Positions 45,187 to 54,371 are shown, numbered from the stretch's first letter. The stretch is DNA of 64,000 nucleotides from Bog-532 sp963742875 (GCA_963742875.1 CAVUNO010000017.1:496001-560000), one strand, 5' to 3'. The notes: generated from the sequence alone by a model not told the origin. A program made the numbers and translations.

Positions 45187-45362
45187 ACGCCGGGGGCGCC
45201 GCCGGCGCCCTGCTGGCACACACTGCCCGCGCCGCATTCATGAGCGGCACCGAGGTCGCACTGGCCGTCGGCGCCGCCGTCGCCCTCGCCGGTGCGGTTC
45301 TCGTGCTGGCCCGCCTGCCATCGCGGGTTACGCCGGACTCAGCCGATCCCAGCGCGGCGTGA
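45187..45362 (+). pseudogene. DHA2/QacA-like MFS transporter, C-terminal remnant
   Basis: The end of the frame reads AARAAFMSG-like (TARAAFMSGTEVALAVGAAV) with a last membrane helix (ALAGAVLVLARLP). This matches the final helix of 14-TM drug exporters. Upstream pieces occur in other frames and are unreadable. Confidence 0.6.
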
Positions 45363-45657
45363 TTCCAGCCTTGAAGGACTGAGACGCCTGCTGGCCGGGT
45401 ATTCGCGGGCCGTCCGCACAAACGCCAAGCTGCGCCGTTGGACCTTGGGCAGGACCGCGCCGTAGTTTGCATCCAGGTGGTCAAGCACATGTCGAGCGAT
45501 CCGTGTGGCGCTTGCCAATCCTGCTAACACGGGTGCTAACAACGACGCTGGACGGCGGCGGACCCCATTGGGACCAGGCAGCGGTTGACCAGGGCGTACA
45601 GACCTGTGTGGACTTCTGGAGACGACTCTGATCCTGCTACGGAATCTCGCCTTATCC

Positions 45658-46515
45658 GTGACTGCTCTGACGGCTGAAGCCGCCAGCTTCTCAGGCCGCA
45701 TGAGCCTGAACAGAGCCCAGCCCGGCCCTGGCTGCGATGTTGAGCGCCCCATTGAGGTCCGCATCAAGCGGGCCGTGTACGGGGCAGATAACCGTGTCGT
45801 GGGCGCGTGGACCGACGGGATCGCCGACGCGCTCGCGCGGGGCTGGAACGCGATGACGTTCGACGGCCCGGGGCAGAACGCGGCGCTGGTACGGCAGGGC
45901 CTGGCGTTCCGCCCGGACTGGGAGAAGGTCATCACGCCGGTCGTCGATTCCCTCTCAGCCCGCGCGGACGTTGACGGCGAGAAGCTGGCCTTGCTCGGTG
46001 TCAGTCAGGCCGGTTACTGGGTGCCCCGGGCGCTTGCTTTTGAGCACCGCATCGCGGCCGGGGTGGCAGACCCGGGTGTCGTGGACGTCTCAACGACGGT
46101 GCTCGGGCATCTGCCGCACATGATGCTCAAGCTGCTCGAAGCTGGCGAGCGGGAGAAGTTCAACCGGGACATGGAGTGGGCGCTGAAGATCTCGCCGTCA
46201 ACGCGATCGATGCTCGCGCTGCGCATGCGGCCCTACGGTGTCACCACGCCGTATGAGTTCTTCTCCGCCGCCCGCGACTACGCGCTCACCGACGAGCTGA
46301 TCGCCCAGATCAGCACCCCAGTCCTGATCACCAGCCCGGACAACGAGCAATTCTGGCCGGGACAGTCCCAGGAACTCTTCGACAAGCTCACTGGCAAAAA
46401 AGCGATCGTCGCGTTCACCCAGGCCGAAGGGGCCGACTCACATTGTGAGCCCACCGCATCCGGCATACGCGGCGAACGCATCTTCGACTGGCTCGGCGAG
46501 CAGATCCCGGCCTGA
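45658..46515 (+). CDS. Alpha/beta hydrolase with N-terminus replaced
   Basis: From about 45798 the protein matches a family of actinobacterial hydrolases: GWNAMTFDGPGQNAAL, the nucleophile elbow LLGVSQAGYWVPRALAFEH (Ser in GVSQAG), and a distal VLITSPDNEQFWPGQ with the acidic residue and a final His in EGADSHCEP. The first 120 or so family residues, including the first strands of the fold, are missing, and the 45 residues in their place are an antisense reading of a TnpB remnant. The frame is open from ATG 45658 but folding is doubtful. It is best seen as a truncated gene that may still be translated. Confidence 0.7.
   Translation: MTALTAEAASFSGRMSLNRAQPGPGCDVERPIEVRIKRAVYGADNRVVGAWTDGIADALARGWNAMTFDGPGQNAALVRQGLAFRPDWEKVITPVVDSLSARADVDGEKLALLGVSQAGYWVPRALAFEHRIAAGVADPGVVDVSTTVLGHLPHMMLKLLEAGEREKFNRDMEWALKISPSTRSMLALRMRPYGVTTPYEFFSAARDYALTDELIAQISTPVLITSPDNEQFWPGQSQELFDKLTGKKAIVAFTQAEGADSHCEPTASGIRGERIFDWLGEQIPA
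45691..45785 (-). pseudogene. TnpB C-terminal remnant
   Basis: The minus strand reads VHGPLDADLNGALNIAARAG followed by about eight residues and a stop at 45691. DADLNGALNIA is the RuvC III motif with its catalytic Asp. The rest of the element is absent; the remnant is antisense to the 5' part of the hydrolase frame. Confidence 0.75.
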
Positions 46516-46832
46516 TGAATGGCGTTAGGCAAACCGGTATCAGGCCAGTTCTTTATACGTGGGCTAATGCTTACCACGCTATTGCAGGTAACTCAACTGA
46601 GTTTGATAACCTTCCGTTCTGGATGTCACCGCTTATCGACTGGAATGCTAGCGCTGCTACACCGCCTGACTATCCTTCACTAACATATGCCGCACCGTTT
46701 AACGGCTGGACGAGCGCATCTGTCGTTGGCGAACAGCAGGCATGGAATTATGTTAACGGTTATCTTGTTAACCAGGACGCTTTTAGCAAAATCATGGCTT
46801 GCGTCCACACCGTAATTGAGCTCTTCAGATGA
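46515..46832 (+). CDS. Low-GC fragment, glycosidase-like
   Basis: The 105-residue frame (GIRPVLYTWANAYHAIAGNS, then PFWMSPLIDWN and EQQAWNYVNGYLVNQDAF) has roughly 48% GC against about 70% around it. The PVLYTWANAY and PFWMSPL pattern resembles the strand ends of GH25/DUF1906-type cell-wall glycosidases, as found in phages. Its ATG overlaps the hydrolase stop. It is short and probably a fragment brought in by transfer; the family call is tentative. Confidence 0.35.
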   Translation: MNGVRQTGIRPVLYTWANAYHAIAGNSTEFDNLPFWMSPLIDWNASAATPPDYPSLTYAAPFNGWTSASVVGEQQAWNYVNGYLVNQDAFSKIMACVHTVIELFR

Positions 46833-46994
46833 CAGCGACCGCCAGCTCCTGCACCGACCCGCCTGGTGCCTCCGGGACCTCTTTGTGCCCCCGCACCAAG
46901 GGAACCAGCCCTGCGACCGCCGCCACGGCGCGCACAGTTCCCGCCAGCACTTCGGAACGGCCGGAAGGCCATCAGCCCCGTCCAGGGCCAAGCT

Positions 46995-47340
46995 CGTCGT
47001 GCCATTAGCGTCATTAACCGCCGTACCGAGGCATAGATCGCGGTCAGAAAACGCGGGTCATCGGTGGGCCAGTCGAGCAGCACCTGGTTGAGGTCAGCCA
47101 GGATCAGGGCCGGCCGTGTCAGTCTCCGGGCCATCGCCCGGAGGTTGTTGCGGGCCAGGGCGGTGTTTTTGGCGGCTATGGGGCCTTTGCCGCACACGTC
47201 GCCGACCACCATCCCCATGTCCTGCCCAGCGAGCGGAACACATCGCAGAAATCCCCAAGGGCCTTCGTACCGTTTCCACCAGCCGCATACCGCGTCGCCA
47301 CCTCCAGGCCTGGGATATTGGGCAGCGAGGTGCACGCCGC
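46995..47340 (-). pseudogene. SpoIIE-type PP2C phosphatase remnant
   Basis: The minus strand carries, in two frames, LPNIPGLEVATRYAAGGNGT and then GMVVGDVCGKGPIAAKNTAL with NNLRAMARR and LLDWPTDDPRFLTAIYASV. VGDVCGKG is the metal-binding core of SpoIIE phosphatases, usually regulators of anti-sigma-factor antagonists. The beginning, the first acidic site and the end are lost or out of frame. Confidence 0.7.
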
Positions 47341-47574
47341 CAAACTTACTGAGGCTGACATTCCCATCCTTACTGGGCTGACATTCCCGTCATCCGGGCG
47401 CGACGGCAAGCAAGCGAAACGTGCACCCGCATCGGCCGATGCTATGACGTTCGTTACAACGCCATCCGGGAAGCGGTCATAGGTCTTTCGTGGGCGCACG
47501 TACCACCTGGTCAACAACCTGTCCTTGCCTCCGGTAATTGTCCGCCTACCGTGGAAGCGAGGGGGATGTTGACA

Positions 47575-47766
47575 ATGAGCGAAAACGGCAACGAGAGCAG
47601 AAACACCGAACTAGCGCGCCTCAGGCACACATGGGGCACCCGGCATGAAATCGGCGAGGTGATGGGCATTTGGAGAGCGCAACGCCTCACGGACGCTTCC
47701 AAGATCCTCACCGCAGGCAGCCCAACGGAGTTGCGGGAAATGCTGCTTCGCGACTTCTCCCAATAG
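47575..47766 (+). CDS. Small hypothetical protein, first of a pair
   Basis: This is a 63-residue charged protein: MSENGNESRNTELARLRHTW, GTRHEIGEVMGIWRAQR and SPTELREMLLRDFSQ. The pattern, a lead sequence ELxxLRxxW, a short strand and a W-x-A-x-R motif, is common among short actinomycete proteins encoded in tandem with another of similar size; function is not known to me. GAGGGGG lies about 12 bases upstream. Confidence 0.6.
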   Translation: MSENGNESRNTELARLRHTWGTRHEIGEVMGIWRAQRLTDASKILTAGSPTELREMLLRDFSQ

Positions 47767-47768
47767 CC

Positions 47769-47957
47769 ATGAGCGCGCACATCGACCTGCAGGACCAGGT
47801 GCTCAGGAAACTTGCCTACCTGCGCGAGCATCCCGGTACGGACATCATCGCGCCATGCCGCCATGAGCCGATGTGGGAGGCAACGCTAGACGACGGGAAC
47901 GTTATCCAGGCCCTCCAGTTGAGCCTGCTGCTCGACGAGCTGGAAAAGCTCGGCTAG
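47769..47957 (+). CDS. Small hypothetical protein, second of a pair
   Basis: This 62-residue protein begins two bases after the previous stop, so they form one unit. The sequence MSAHIDLQDQVLRKLAYLRE, then WEATLDDGNVIQALQLSLL, is acidic and likely alpha-beta. No recognised family. Confidence 0.6.
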   Translation: MSAHIDLQDQVLRKLAYLREHPGTDIIAPCRHEPMWEATLDDGNVIQALQLSLLLDELEKLG

Positions 47958-48078
47958 CTACCGAGATGGATCGGTTTGCCAGCGGCAGCGGCGTTGACCG
48001 TCACCGATGCCTGCGACTGACCTTCCATCACCGCGCTCACCTCATATCCGGCGGTCGGGGGTTTCACCGTGGTCCAGC

Positions 48079-48234
48079 GCAAAGCAGGTAAAGGGGCTGG
48101 ACGCGGTTTTCCGCTCGGTGGCCAGCTCCGCCGATGGCGCTTGGCTGCTGGCTTTGCTCGCCTGCGGCCTCTTCTGCTACGGCCTTTATTGCCTGCTGGA
48201 GGCTCGCTACCGCGACCTGACACCGGGGCGGTGA
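48079..48234 (+). pseudogene. DUF1206 membrane protein, C-terminal remnant
   Basis: The frame QVKGLDAVFRSVASS, then WLLALLACGLFCYGLYCLLE and ARYRDL, is the last repeat of the DUF1206 family, which normally has three such repeats and six helices. Only the last remains. Confidence 0.7.
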
Positions 48235-48337
48235 GCCGCCGCGGATTCCTGCTTCGCTCAGTCGGCCTGGAACGCGGGTTCCAGCGTCGCCGCTGGCCCG
48301 TTCGCCCAACTCCCTCTCACTGCCCAGGCGGGAATCG

Positions 48338-49795
48338 CTAGGCTGACGCCTGGCGGCCTTTGGCCTGCTGCTCGAAGACGCTGACCGCCTGCTCCACCGA
48401 CAGCCCCTTGGTCTCGGGCAGCCACCGGTAGACGAACCCGATGGCCAGGACCGCGATCACAGCGAAGCACACCATCACCCAGCCCAGCCCGATCGCGTTA
48501 TGCCAGGCCGGGAATATCTCGATGAGCGCGAAGTTGGCGATCCAGTCAACGCTCGCGCCGATGGCGGCCGCCCGGCCCCGCACCGCGGTGGGGAAGACCT
48601 CGCCCTGGATCAGCCAGCCCGTGCCGCCCACGCCGATCGCGAAGGAGGTGATGAAGAACGAGAAGCCGACCATCACCAGCACGGTCTTCGGCACGCCGGT
48701 CAGGAATCCCACTCCGGCGGCCGCGACCAGGATGAACACCGCCATGCCCGCGTAGCCCCACATGGCCAGCGGGCGGCGGCCTACCTTGTCGATCCAGCGG
48801 AACGCGAAGTAGGTCGCGATCACGTTGACGGCGCCCAGGATCGCGGTCACCTCGACACCGGCCGTGGCCGTGCTGACAGCGGTCGACGTCCCGCCGCTGA
48901 AATAGCTGCCCAACAGCGTCGGGCCGTAGTAGAACGGCACGTTGATCCCGGAGATCTGCTGGAAGATGAAAAAGACGCACACGACGATCAGCGCTCGCCT
49001 GACGCCGGCGGTCCATGCGGTTTTCCGCCGCCGTGCCTGCTCCACCTGGGCGAGCTCGTCTGCGGCCTGCTTGGCTTCCTCTTCACTCACTTCCATGCCC
49101 AGCAGGCCGAATGCCTTCACGGTGTCGGCGTAGCGCCCGTTCAGCATCAGCCACCGGGGCGACTCTGGCATCCGGGCCCGCAGCGCGACGGCTACCAGCG
49201 CGGGAATCGCCCCGATGCCGAGAATGAGCCGCCAGTCCAGGCCGCCCGCCGAACCCGGTGCGGCTTTGAGGATGAGCAGGGCGACCAGGTAGGAGACGAG
49301 GATGCCCACGGTGATCATCCACTGCTGGATGATGCTGAGCTGGCCGCGCCGGCTGCGGGGCGCGAACTCGGCGATATAGGAGGTGGCGATCGCGGAGTCC
49401 GCTCCGATCGCCAGCCCGATGAGTGTCCGGGACGCGACCAGCATGAGGGCATTGATGGTGACCGCTGACAGGATCGCGCCGATCGCATAGATCGCAGCGT
49501 CACCGACGAGCAATGACTTACGTCCGAACCGGTCTGTCAGAGGACCGGCTATCAGCGCGCCCGCTGCGGCGCCGAGCGATGCCCCGGCTACCAGGTAACC
49601 GGTTGCGAAGCTGGACAAATGGTAGGGAATAAAGCCCAGGGCCGACCCGATGTTGGAGGTGTCGTACCCGAACAGGAATCCGCCGATGCAGGCCAGTACC
49701 GCCAGGTAATAGTAAAAGCCGGTCGGGATACGCGAGTCGAGCTCCTCGAGGACACTCCGCCCGGATGGCTGCGCATCTCTTGTTTCCGATACCAC
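48338..49795 (-). CDS. Sugar porter (MFS) transporter
   Basis: The 485-residue protein has 12 membrane helices and the signature motifs of sugar porters: GGFLFGYDTSNIGSAL, DRFGRKS, MPESPRWLMLNGRY, QQISGINVPFYYGP, DKVGRRPLAM and PETKGLSVEQ at the C-terminus. Both QQxSGxN and PESPRWL are conserved, so transport of a hexose, pentose or polyol by proton symport is likely. The gene is intact and monocistronic. An upstream semialdehyde dehydrogenase on the same strand is separated by 376 bases. Confidence 0.93.
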   Translation of the reverse strand: MVSETRDAQPSGRSVLEELDSRIPTGFYYYLAVLACIGGFLFGYDTSNIGSALGFIPYHLSSFATGYLVAGASLGAAAGALIAGPLTDRFGRKSLLVGDAAIYAIGAILSAVTINALMLVASRTLIGLAIGADSAIATSYIAEFAPRSRRGQLSIIQQWMITVGILVSYLVALLILKAAPGSAGGLDWRLILGIGAIPALVAVALRARMPESPRWLMLNGRYADTVKAFGLLGMEVSEEEAKQAADELAQVEQARRRKTAWTAGVRRALIVVCVFFIFQQISGINVPFYYGPTLLGSYFSGGTSTAVSTATAGVEVTAILGAVNVIATYFAFRWIDKVGRRPLAMWGYAGMAVFILVAAAGVGFLTGVPKTVLVMVGFSFFITSFAIGVGGTGWLIQGEVFPTAVRGRAAAIGASVDWIANFALIEIFPAWHNAIGLGWVMVCFAVIAVLAIGFVYRWLPETKGLSVEQAVSVFEQQAKGRQASA

Positions 49796-50171
49796 CGGGC
49801 GCCTCCTCGCGGCCGTCTCGACGCCACTGCGGGTAAGCCGGGGATGAGCGCCGCCAGTAAGTTACGGGAGAATTCTGGCGCGTGGCCCTCCTCGTCCGTG
49901 CCGGCATAGGCTGAGGTTGCGAGCGGGATACCCCAGATGCCCGATGCCAAACGGGGCAATGCACTCTATTTGGCTGCCAGGTTGACCTAGTTAGCCTCGA
50001 TGGAGCTGCCGGAGGCCGGGTGGGAGATCTGGCCGCGAGGCGGGCCACCCGGCCCCGGGACACACGTAACGAGGCGTGCATAAAACCCGGGTCGCCTCAT
50101 ACTGTCAAGGCCATGCCTGCGCACCATAGCCCAGCATCAAACCAGCCCATACCCACCCTCTGCGGACACTC
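49796..50171. other. Intergenic region between dehydrogenase and sugar porter
   Basis: No gene supported; the stretch should hold the promoter of the sugar porter gene and a terminator of the dehydrogenase gene. Confidence 0.45.
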
Positions 50172-51548
50172 CTAGCCCTCGGGCGGCGTGTGCATCAGCT
50201 TCTTGTTGACGAACTCGTCGATGCCGAGCGGGCCGAGCTCGCGGCCGACCCCGGACCGCTTGGTGCCGCCGAACGGCAGTTCCGGGCCGCCCAGCTCGGC
50301 GGAGTTGATCCACACCATGCCCACGTCCAGCCGGTCGGCCACATCCATGGCCACCTGCTGGTCGCTGCTGAACACCGAGCCGCCCAGGCCGAACGCGCTG
50401 CTATTGGCCAGCTCGACGGCCCCGTCCGCATCGGCCACCCTGTACACCACGGCCGCGGGGCCGAACAGCTCCTCGCGGAAGGCGCGCATGTCCGGCGTCA
50501 CCCCCGATAGCACAGTCGGCTCCACGAACGCGCCGGACCCTTCCAGCCGGTGCCCGCCCAGGTGCACGGTGGCACCCTTGCTGACCGCGTCCTCGATCTG
50601 CGCCATCAGGTTCTGCGCCGCCTGCTCGGAGGACAGCGGCCCGTAGCTGGTGGCCGGGTCGGTCGGGTCGCCGGTCACATAGCCGGACATGGCCGCGGTG
50701 AATTCGGCCATGAAGTCGTCGTGGACGCCTTCGGCCACGATCATCCGCTTCGACGCGTTGCAAGCCTGGCCGCCGTTCTCCATCCGGGCCGCAGCCGCCG
50801 TCTTGGCCACCGCGGGCAGGTCGGCGCCGTCCAGCACAATGAACGGGTCGCTGCCGCCCAGCTCCAGCACCACCTTCTTCAGGTGCTGCCCGGCGGCGGC
50901 GGCGACCGCCGATCCGGCCCGGTCGCTCCCGGTCACCGACACCCCGGCGATCCGCGGGTCCGCGATCATGTCCGCGACCTGCTCATTGCTGGCGAACACG
51001 TTGATGTACGCGTCCTCCGGCAACCCCGCGTCACCGAAGATCTGCTGCATGGCCAGCGCCGACTCCGGGCACTGCGGCGCGTGCTTGAGCACGATGGTGT
51101 TCCCGATCATCAGGTTCGGCGCTGCGAACCGGGCCACCTGGTAATAGGGATAGTTCCACGGCATGATCCCGAGCAGCGCCCCGATCGGGCTCTTGCGCAC
51201 CCAGGCCGTCCCGGGCAGGCGGCTGTCCAGCGGCTGGTCCCGCAGCAGCTCAGCGCCGTGCTCGGCGTAGTACCGGTAGATGTTGGAGGCGAACTTCAGC
51301 TCACCCAGCGCCGCCTTGGTGATCTTGCCCATCTCCCGGGTGATGATCGCGGCCAGTTCGTCCGCGCGGTCCCGGTACAGCTGTGCAACCTGGCGCAAGA
51401 TCCCGGCCCGCTCCTCCAGCGGCGTCCGCCGCCACGACCGGTATCCCCGGTCCGCCCGCCCCAGCACGTCGCTGATCTCCGCGTCGGTCGCCGTCCGGTA
51501 CTCGCTCTCTAGTTTCCCCGTCGCCGGATTCACTACCTGGTACGCCAT
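50172..51548 (-). CDS. gabD: NAD(P)-dependent succinate-semialdehyde dehydrogenase
   Basis: The 458-residue enzyme has the aldehyde dehydrogenase landmarks: general base Glu in KKVVLELGGSDPFIV, catalytic Cys in ENGGQACNASKR, and the NAD-binding GVSVTGSDRAGSAV. The order and MPWNYPYYQVARFAAP fit succinate-semialdehyde dehydrogenase, which gives succinate from the GABA shunt; other semialdehydes are possible. An ATG at 51548 with GGAGG seven bases upstream gives the family start MAYQVVNPATG. Gene symbol by family, not certain. Confidence 0.85.
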   Translation of the reverse strand: MAYQVVNPATGKLESEYRTATDAEISDVLGRADRGYRSWRRTPLEERAGILRQVAQLYRDRADELAAIITREMGKITKAALGELKFASNIYRYYAEHGAELLRDQPLDSRLPGTAWVRKSPIGALLGIMPWNYPYYQVARFAAPNLMIGNTIVLKHAPQCPESALAMQQIFGDAGLPEDAYINVFASNEQVADMIADPRIAGVSVTGSDRAGSAVAAAAGQHLKKVVLELGGSDPFIVLDGADLPAVAKTAAAARMENGGQACNASKRMIVAEGVHDDFMAEFTAAMSGYVTGDPTDPATSYGPLSSEQAAQNLMAQIEDAVSKGATVHLGGHRLEGSGAFVEPTVLSGVTPDMRAFREELFGPAAVVYRVADADGAVELANSSAFGLGGSVFSSDQQVAMDVADRLDVGMVWINSAELGGPELPFGGTKRSGVGRELGPLGIDEFVNKKLMHTPPEG

Positions 51549-51759
51549 CAGGCTCCCTCCATCGCGATCGTCAGTCTTCCCCATTACACGCCAGCCCCCG
51601 CAGCCCGGGAAACTGGCCTGAGAGGAAGACGGGCGCAAAAAGGCTACGGCCGAAGTCTGACGGCCGCTGTGTGGCTGTTGTTCCCGCAGCGGGACTAGTC
51701 ACAGCATCACCCGTTGTCAGGTCGCCGTCCGTGTTGTGGACGTCAAGGAGAAGGAGGAC

Positions 51760-51918
51760 ATGGGCAAGCCAGATGCGGGCAAGCCCTATCCCCCGCGGTG
51801 GCAGGTCGGCTATGTGCGAGTAATACGCGATCAAGGCCGAGGTCCGGACCATACGGACCAGACGTGGACCGGGCGAGGATCCTCACCGCGACGTCGGGCA
51901 CCGAAATTCCGTGAATAG
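51760..51918 (+). CDS. Tiny hypothetical ORF, 52 residues
   Basis: The frame MGKPDAGKPYPPRWQVGYVR, then IRDQGRGPDHTDQTW, follows AAGGAGAAGGAGG. It is hydrophilic and unrecognised. The segment QVGYVxV resembles a stretch in the WhiB7-like gene at 53789 (QIQVGYVGQ), perhaps by chance. Confidence 0.3.
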   Translation: MGKPDAGKPYPPRWQVGYVRVIRDQGRGPDHTDQTWTGRGSSPRRRAPKFRE

Positions 51919-52209
51919 GTCGCCAGAATGGTGATCGAGACATCACGGCCGATTCCCGACGTCGGGGCGAATACAAGATAAACACCCGACACGCCGGAAA
52001 GCAGAGGAAGATACCGCCCGCTTCATCGGGTTGCGCTAAAATCGTCAGCGTTTTCATTCCGGACTCGGGTACCGGACCCCGCAAGAGGTCATGGGCGAGT
52101 ACCGGGAAATAACGGTCGCTGGGCGGGATAACCGCAAATTCAGGTGTCCGGAAATCGGGGGCGGCTGAGGGCTCGCAGAGCCGGGTATCGAAAGCCTTCG
52201 GCGCAACGT
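51919..52209. other. Upstream region of the cellulase pseudogene
   Basis: No gene seen. Confidence 0.4.
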
Positions 52210-52840
52210 ATGAGAGTGGGTATGGGCGACAAAGATTCTGCACGGCGCCGCGTGCGAGGCATTACACGGCGGCGTCTTCTGGAAGGGTGGGCCTGGGTGC
52301 GGCAGCGCTGGCAGGGGGCCGAATCTCTTCGGCCAAGTGCCGGAGGCCCTGGCTGCGGCGCTGCCAGCAGGATACTTCCACACCCGGGGCGCGCAGATTC
52401 TCGATGCCGGCAATAACCCGGTATGCCTGGCCGGAGTCAACTGGTACGGCTTCGAGTGCAATACCATGGTGCCCGGCGGGCTGAGCTATCAGACGCTCGA
52501 CTACATCTGCCGTAAGGTCGTGAATCTGGGCTTCAACCTCATCCGGCTCCCCTATTCCGTCCAGGCCGTGCAGTCCAACCCGCGCATTGATAACTATCTC
52601 GATGCCAACGACCACTTGCAGGGGCGGACCGTGCTCCAAATCATGGACGCGCTGATCGCCACGGCCGCGGGGCACGGGCTCAAGGTCGTTGCCGATGACC
52701 GTCGGATCGTTCTGGTAGCGCTGGACCAGCAGCCCCCACGTGCTGAGCCAGACAGACTCGGGATACGGCTGGGTGTACCACAAGCCATTGCGCTCCCAGC
52801 TCCAGCCTGCCTCGGAGCGGTGATTGTCGAGGCTCACAAG
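52210..52840 (+). pseudogene. GH5 cellulase with frameshifts and an internal inversion
   Basis: The beginning encodes a Tat-like signal in two frames (RRRVRGITRRRLL, then GLGAAALAGG). From 52337 the GH5 N-terminal part reads GAQILDAGNNPVCLAGVNWY, GFNLIRLPYSVQAV and GHGLKVV. The sequence that should come next, DNHRSEAGWSWERNGLWYTQ followed by YPESVWLSTWGLLVQRYQND and PTVIGNDL, is present only on the opposite strand, between 52832 and 52690. The rest of the enzyme (acid/base Glu and nucleophile Glu regions) is gone. Intact GH5 enzymes cleave beta-1,4-glucans. This gene is dead. Confidence 0.85.
52690..52832 (-). other. Inverted segment within the GH5 gene
   Basis: These roughly 143 bases encode, on the minus strand, the exact continuation of the GH5 sequence that breaks off on the plus strand at about 52688. 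Short inverted AAGGTCGT/ACGACCTT-type sequence lies at the left breakpoint (GGTCGTT next to GCCGATGACC). Confidence 0.8.
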
Positions 52841-53055
52841 CTGCTCCAGGTCTCATATTCCAGGGATGGCAGGACCTGGGTGGCCGTCTTCGAGGTCGAG
52901 AGCGAAGCAGAAGCCACCAGCTACTGACCATCGATCCGGCCGTCGGCGCCAAAATCGTGAACGCCGAGCTGCGCCGGTGGCACATCGTGTTCGGCTTGAA
53001 CGCCGAAGCCAGTCTGCCGGGGCCCGTCTAACGCCCGACCCATCGCCGGTAGGCG

Positions 53056-53448
53056 TCAGGGGATCAGGCTCAGGTCACGGGCCCGGGCGACGGCCTCGGT
53101 GCGGTTGGCCGCGCCGAGCTTGCCCAGGACATGGCCCACGTGCTTCTTGACCGTGTCCAGGGTGACCACGAGCTCGCGGGCGATGGCCTGGTTCGACCTG
53201 CCCATCGCCAGCATCCGCAGCACTTCCAGCTCACGGCTGGTCAGCGGGTCGACGATGCCGGACGGGCTGGGCTCAGCCGCGGGCTGCCCGGCGCCGAAGG
53301 CACGCTGGAGCCGGGCCAGGTAGCCGAGCGGGACACCGGCGGCGGCCTGGCCGGTGCGCTGGGCCGCGACGAGCCGCCCGAGCAGCGTGGTCATCGGCGC
53401 GCCCTCATCGGCGAACACCCGCACATAGCCCTGCGGGCAGGCCAGCAT
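53056..53448 (-). CDS. LuxR-type DNA-binding fragment (MalT/LAL C-terminus)
   Basis: The frame holds the last helical repeat region (PQGYVRVFADEGAPMTTLLG) and a full LuxR helix-turn-helix: LTSRELEVLRMLAMGRSNQA, REVVTLDTVKKHV-like (RELVVTLDTVKKHVGHVLGK) and a tail TEAVARARDLSLIP. Intact MalT-like regulators are about 900 residues with an N-terminal ATPase; that is absent. The upstream sequence changes character at about 53460. An ATG at 53448 could still give a free 130-residue DNA-binding protein. I call it a truncated gene that could be expressed. Confidence 0.75.
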   Translation of the reverse strand: MLACPQGYVRVFADEGAPMTTLLGRLVAAQRTGQAAAGVPLGYLARLQRAFGAGQPAAEPSPSGIVDPLTSRELEVLRMLAMGRSNQAIARELVVTLDTVKKHVGHVLGKLGAANRTEAVARARDLSLIP

Positions 53449-53788
53449 CACAGTCCCGGCTCTGATGACCCAATGGTGCTGAGCTTGGTATGGCCAGACA
53501 CTGCCATCTTGGATCTCGACGGCAGACCATCTGCCTCCATATGGTGCTCGTGTGCGGATCGGGTGGGACGGCTTGCCGAAGCGGGCGCATGACACCCTCT
53601 CCGGGGCGTTCCCAACCCAGCCGCCCACGGGGCAGACAGATGAGTAACAAGGCGGTTCATCGGCCTTTGTTTCAGCCGAGCAATTCATCGAGACAGCGCG
53701 GGGGGTCCCTTGAGGCCGCGGGCCCGCACAAAAGCCCCTGCGGCCCTGGCTATGTAAGGCCTAGGTCCCCGGACGGGCGAGAGGTCGC

Positions 53789-54280
53789 ATGACGAGTACC
53801 AGGAGGCAAGCGAGAGGGGATGGTACCGATGCAGTGGCGCGATGCCACCGTCGGCAGGATAGACACGACGGGTCCGAGGTGCCCGGCTCTGACGCGGCGC
53901 GGCGGGAGCCGGACGTCAGGCAGATTCAGGTCGGCTACGTCGGCCAGGCCAGCCAGGTTCGGCAGGTGACCGGGCCGGCCGTCGGCAAGGCCGGCGTGGC
54001 GGATCAGTTGGCGGTGGCCGGGTCGGGTGCCGCGTTGCCGGTGGGACTTGATCTTCCCTGCCTACAGGACCCGGAGCTGTTCTTCGCGTAGTCCCCGCAG
54101 GATGTGGAGCAGGCGAAGGCCATGTGCCGGGGATGCAGGGCCAGGATCGCCTGCCTGGCAGGCGCGCTTGAGCGCAGGGAGCCCGGGGGTGTCTGGGGCG
54201 GCGAGTTGCTGATGTGCGGCGCGATCGTGCTGTGTAAGCGTCCTCGGGGGCGTCCTCGCAAGACCGACGTGGCCGCGTAG
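53789..54280 (+). pseudogene. WhiB7-like regulator interrupted by an in-frame amber codon
   Basis: The frame reads LPCLQDPELFFA, then TAG at 54089-54091, then SPQDVEQAKAMCRGCRARIA and CLAGALEREPGGVWGGELL, ending with KRPRGRPRKTDVAA and a stop at 54280. Four iron-sulfur cysteines are present (PCLQDP; C-x-x-C-x-x-x-x-x-C in MCRGCRARIAC), the GVWGGE turn and an AT-hook (RGRPRK), the hallmarks of WhiB7. Intact relatives have Glu (GAG) where TAG occurs, a single-base change. The N-terminal 80 residues are poorly conserved and the start is uncertain. WhiB7 activates intrinsic antibiotic resistance genes. Confidence 0.8.
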
Positions 54281-54371
54281 GCGGCCACCGGCCAGCGAAG
54301 CGGCGGCGCGGAACGGGCGGATTAGTCAGCTACGGATCTCAGCGATCTCTGGGCGCGCATATCGGGCGTTA

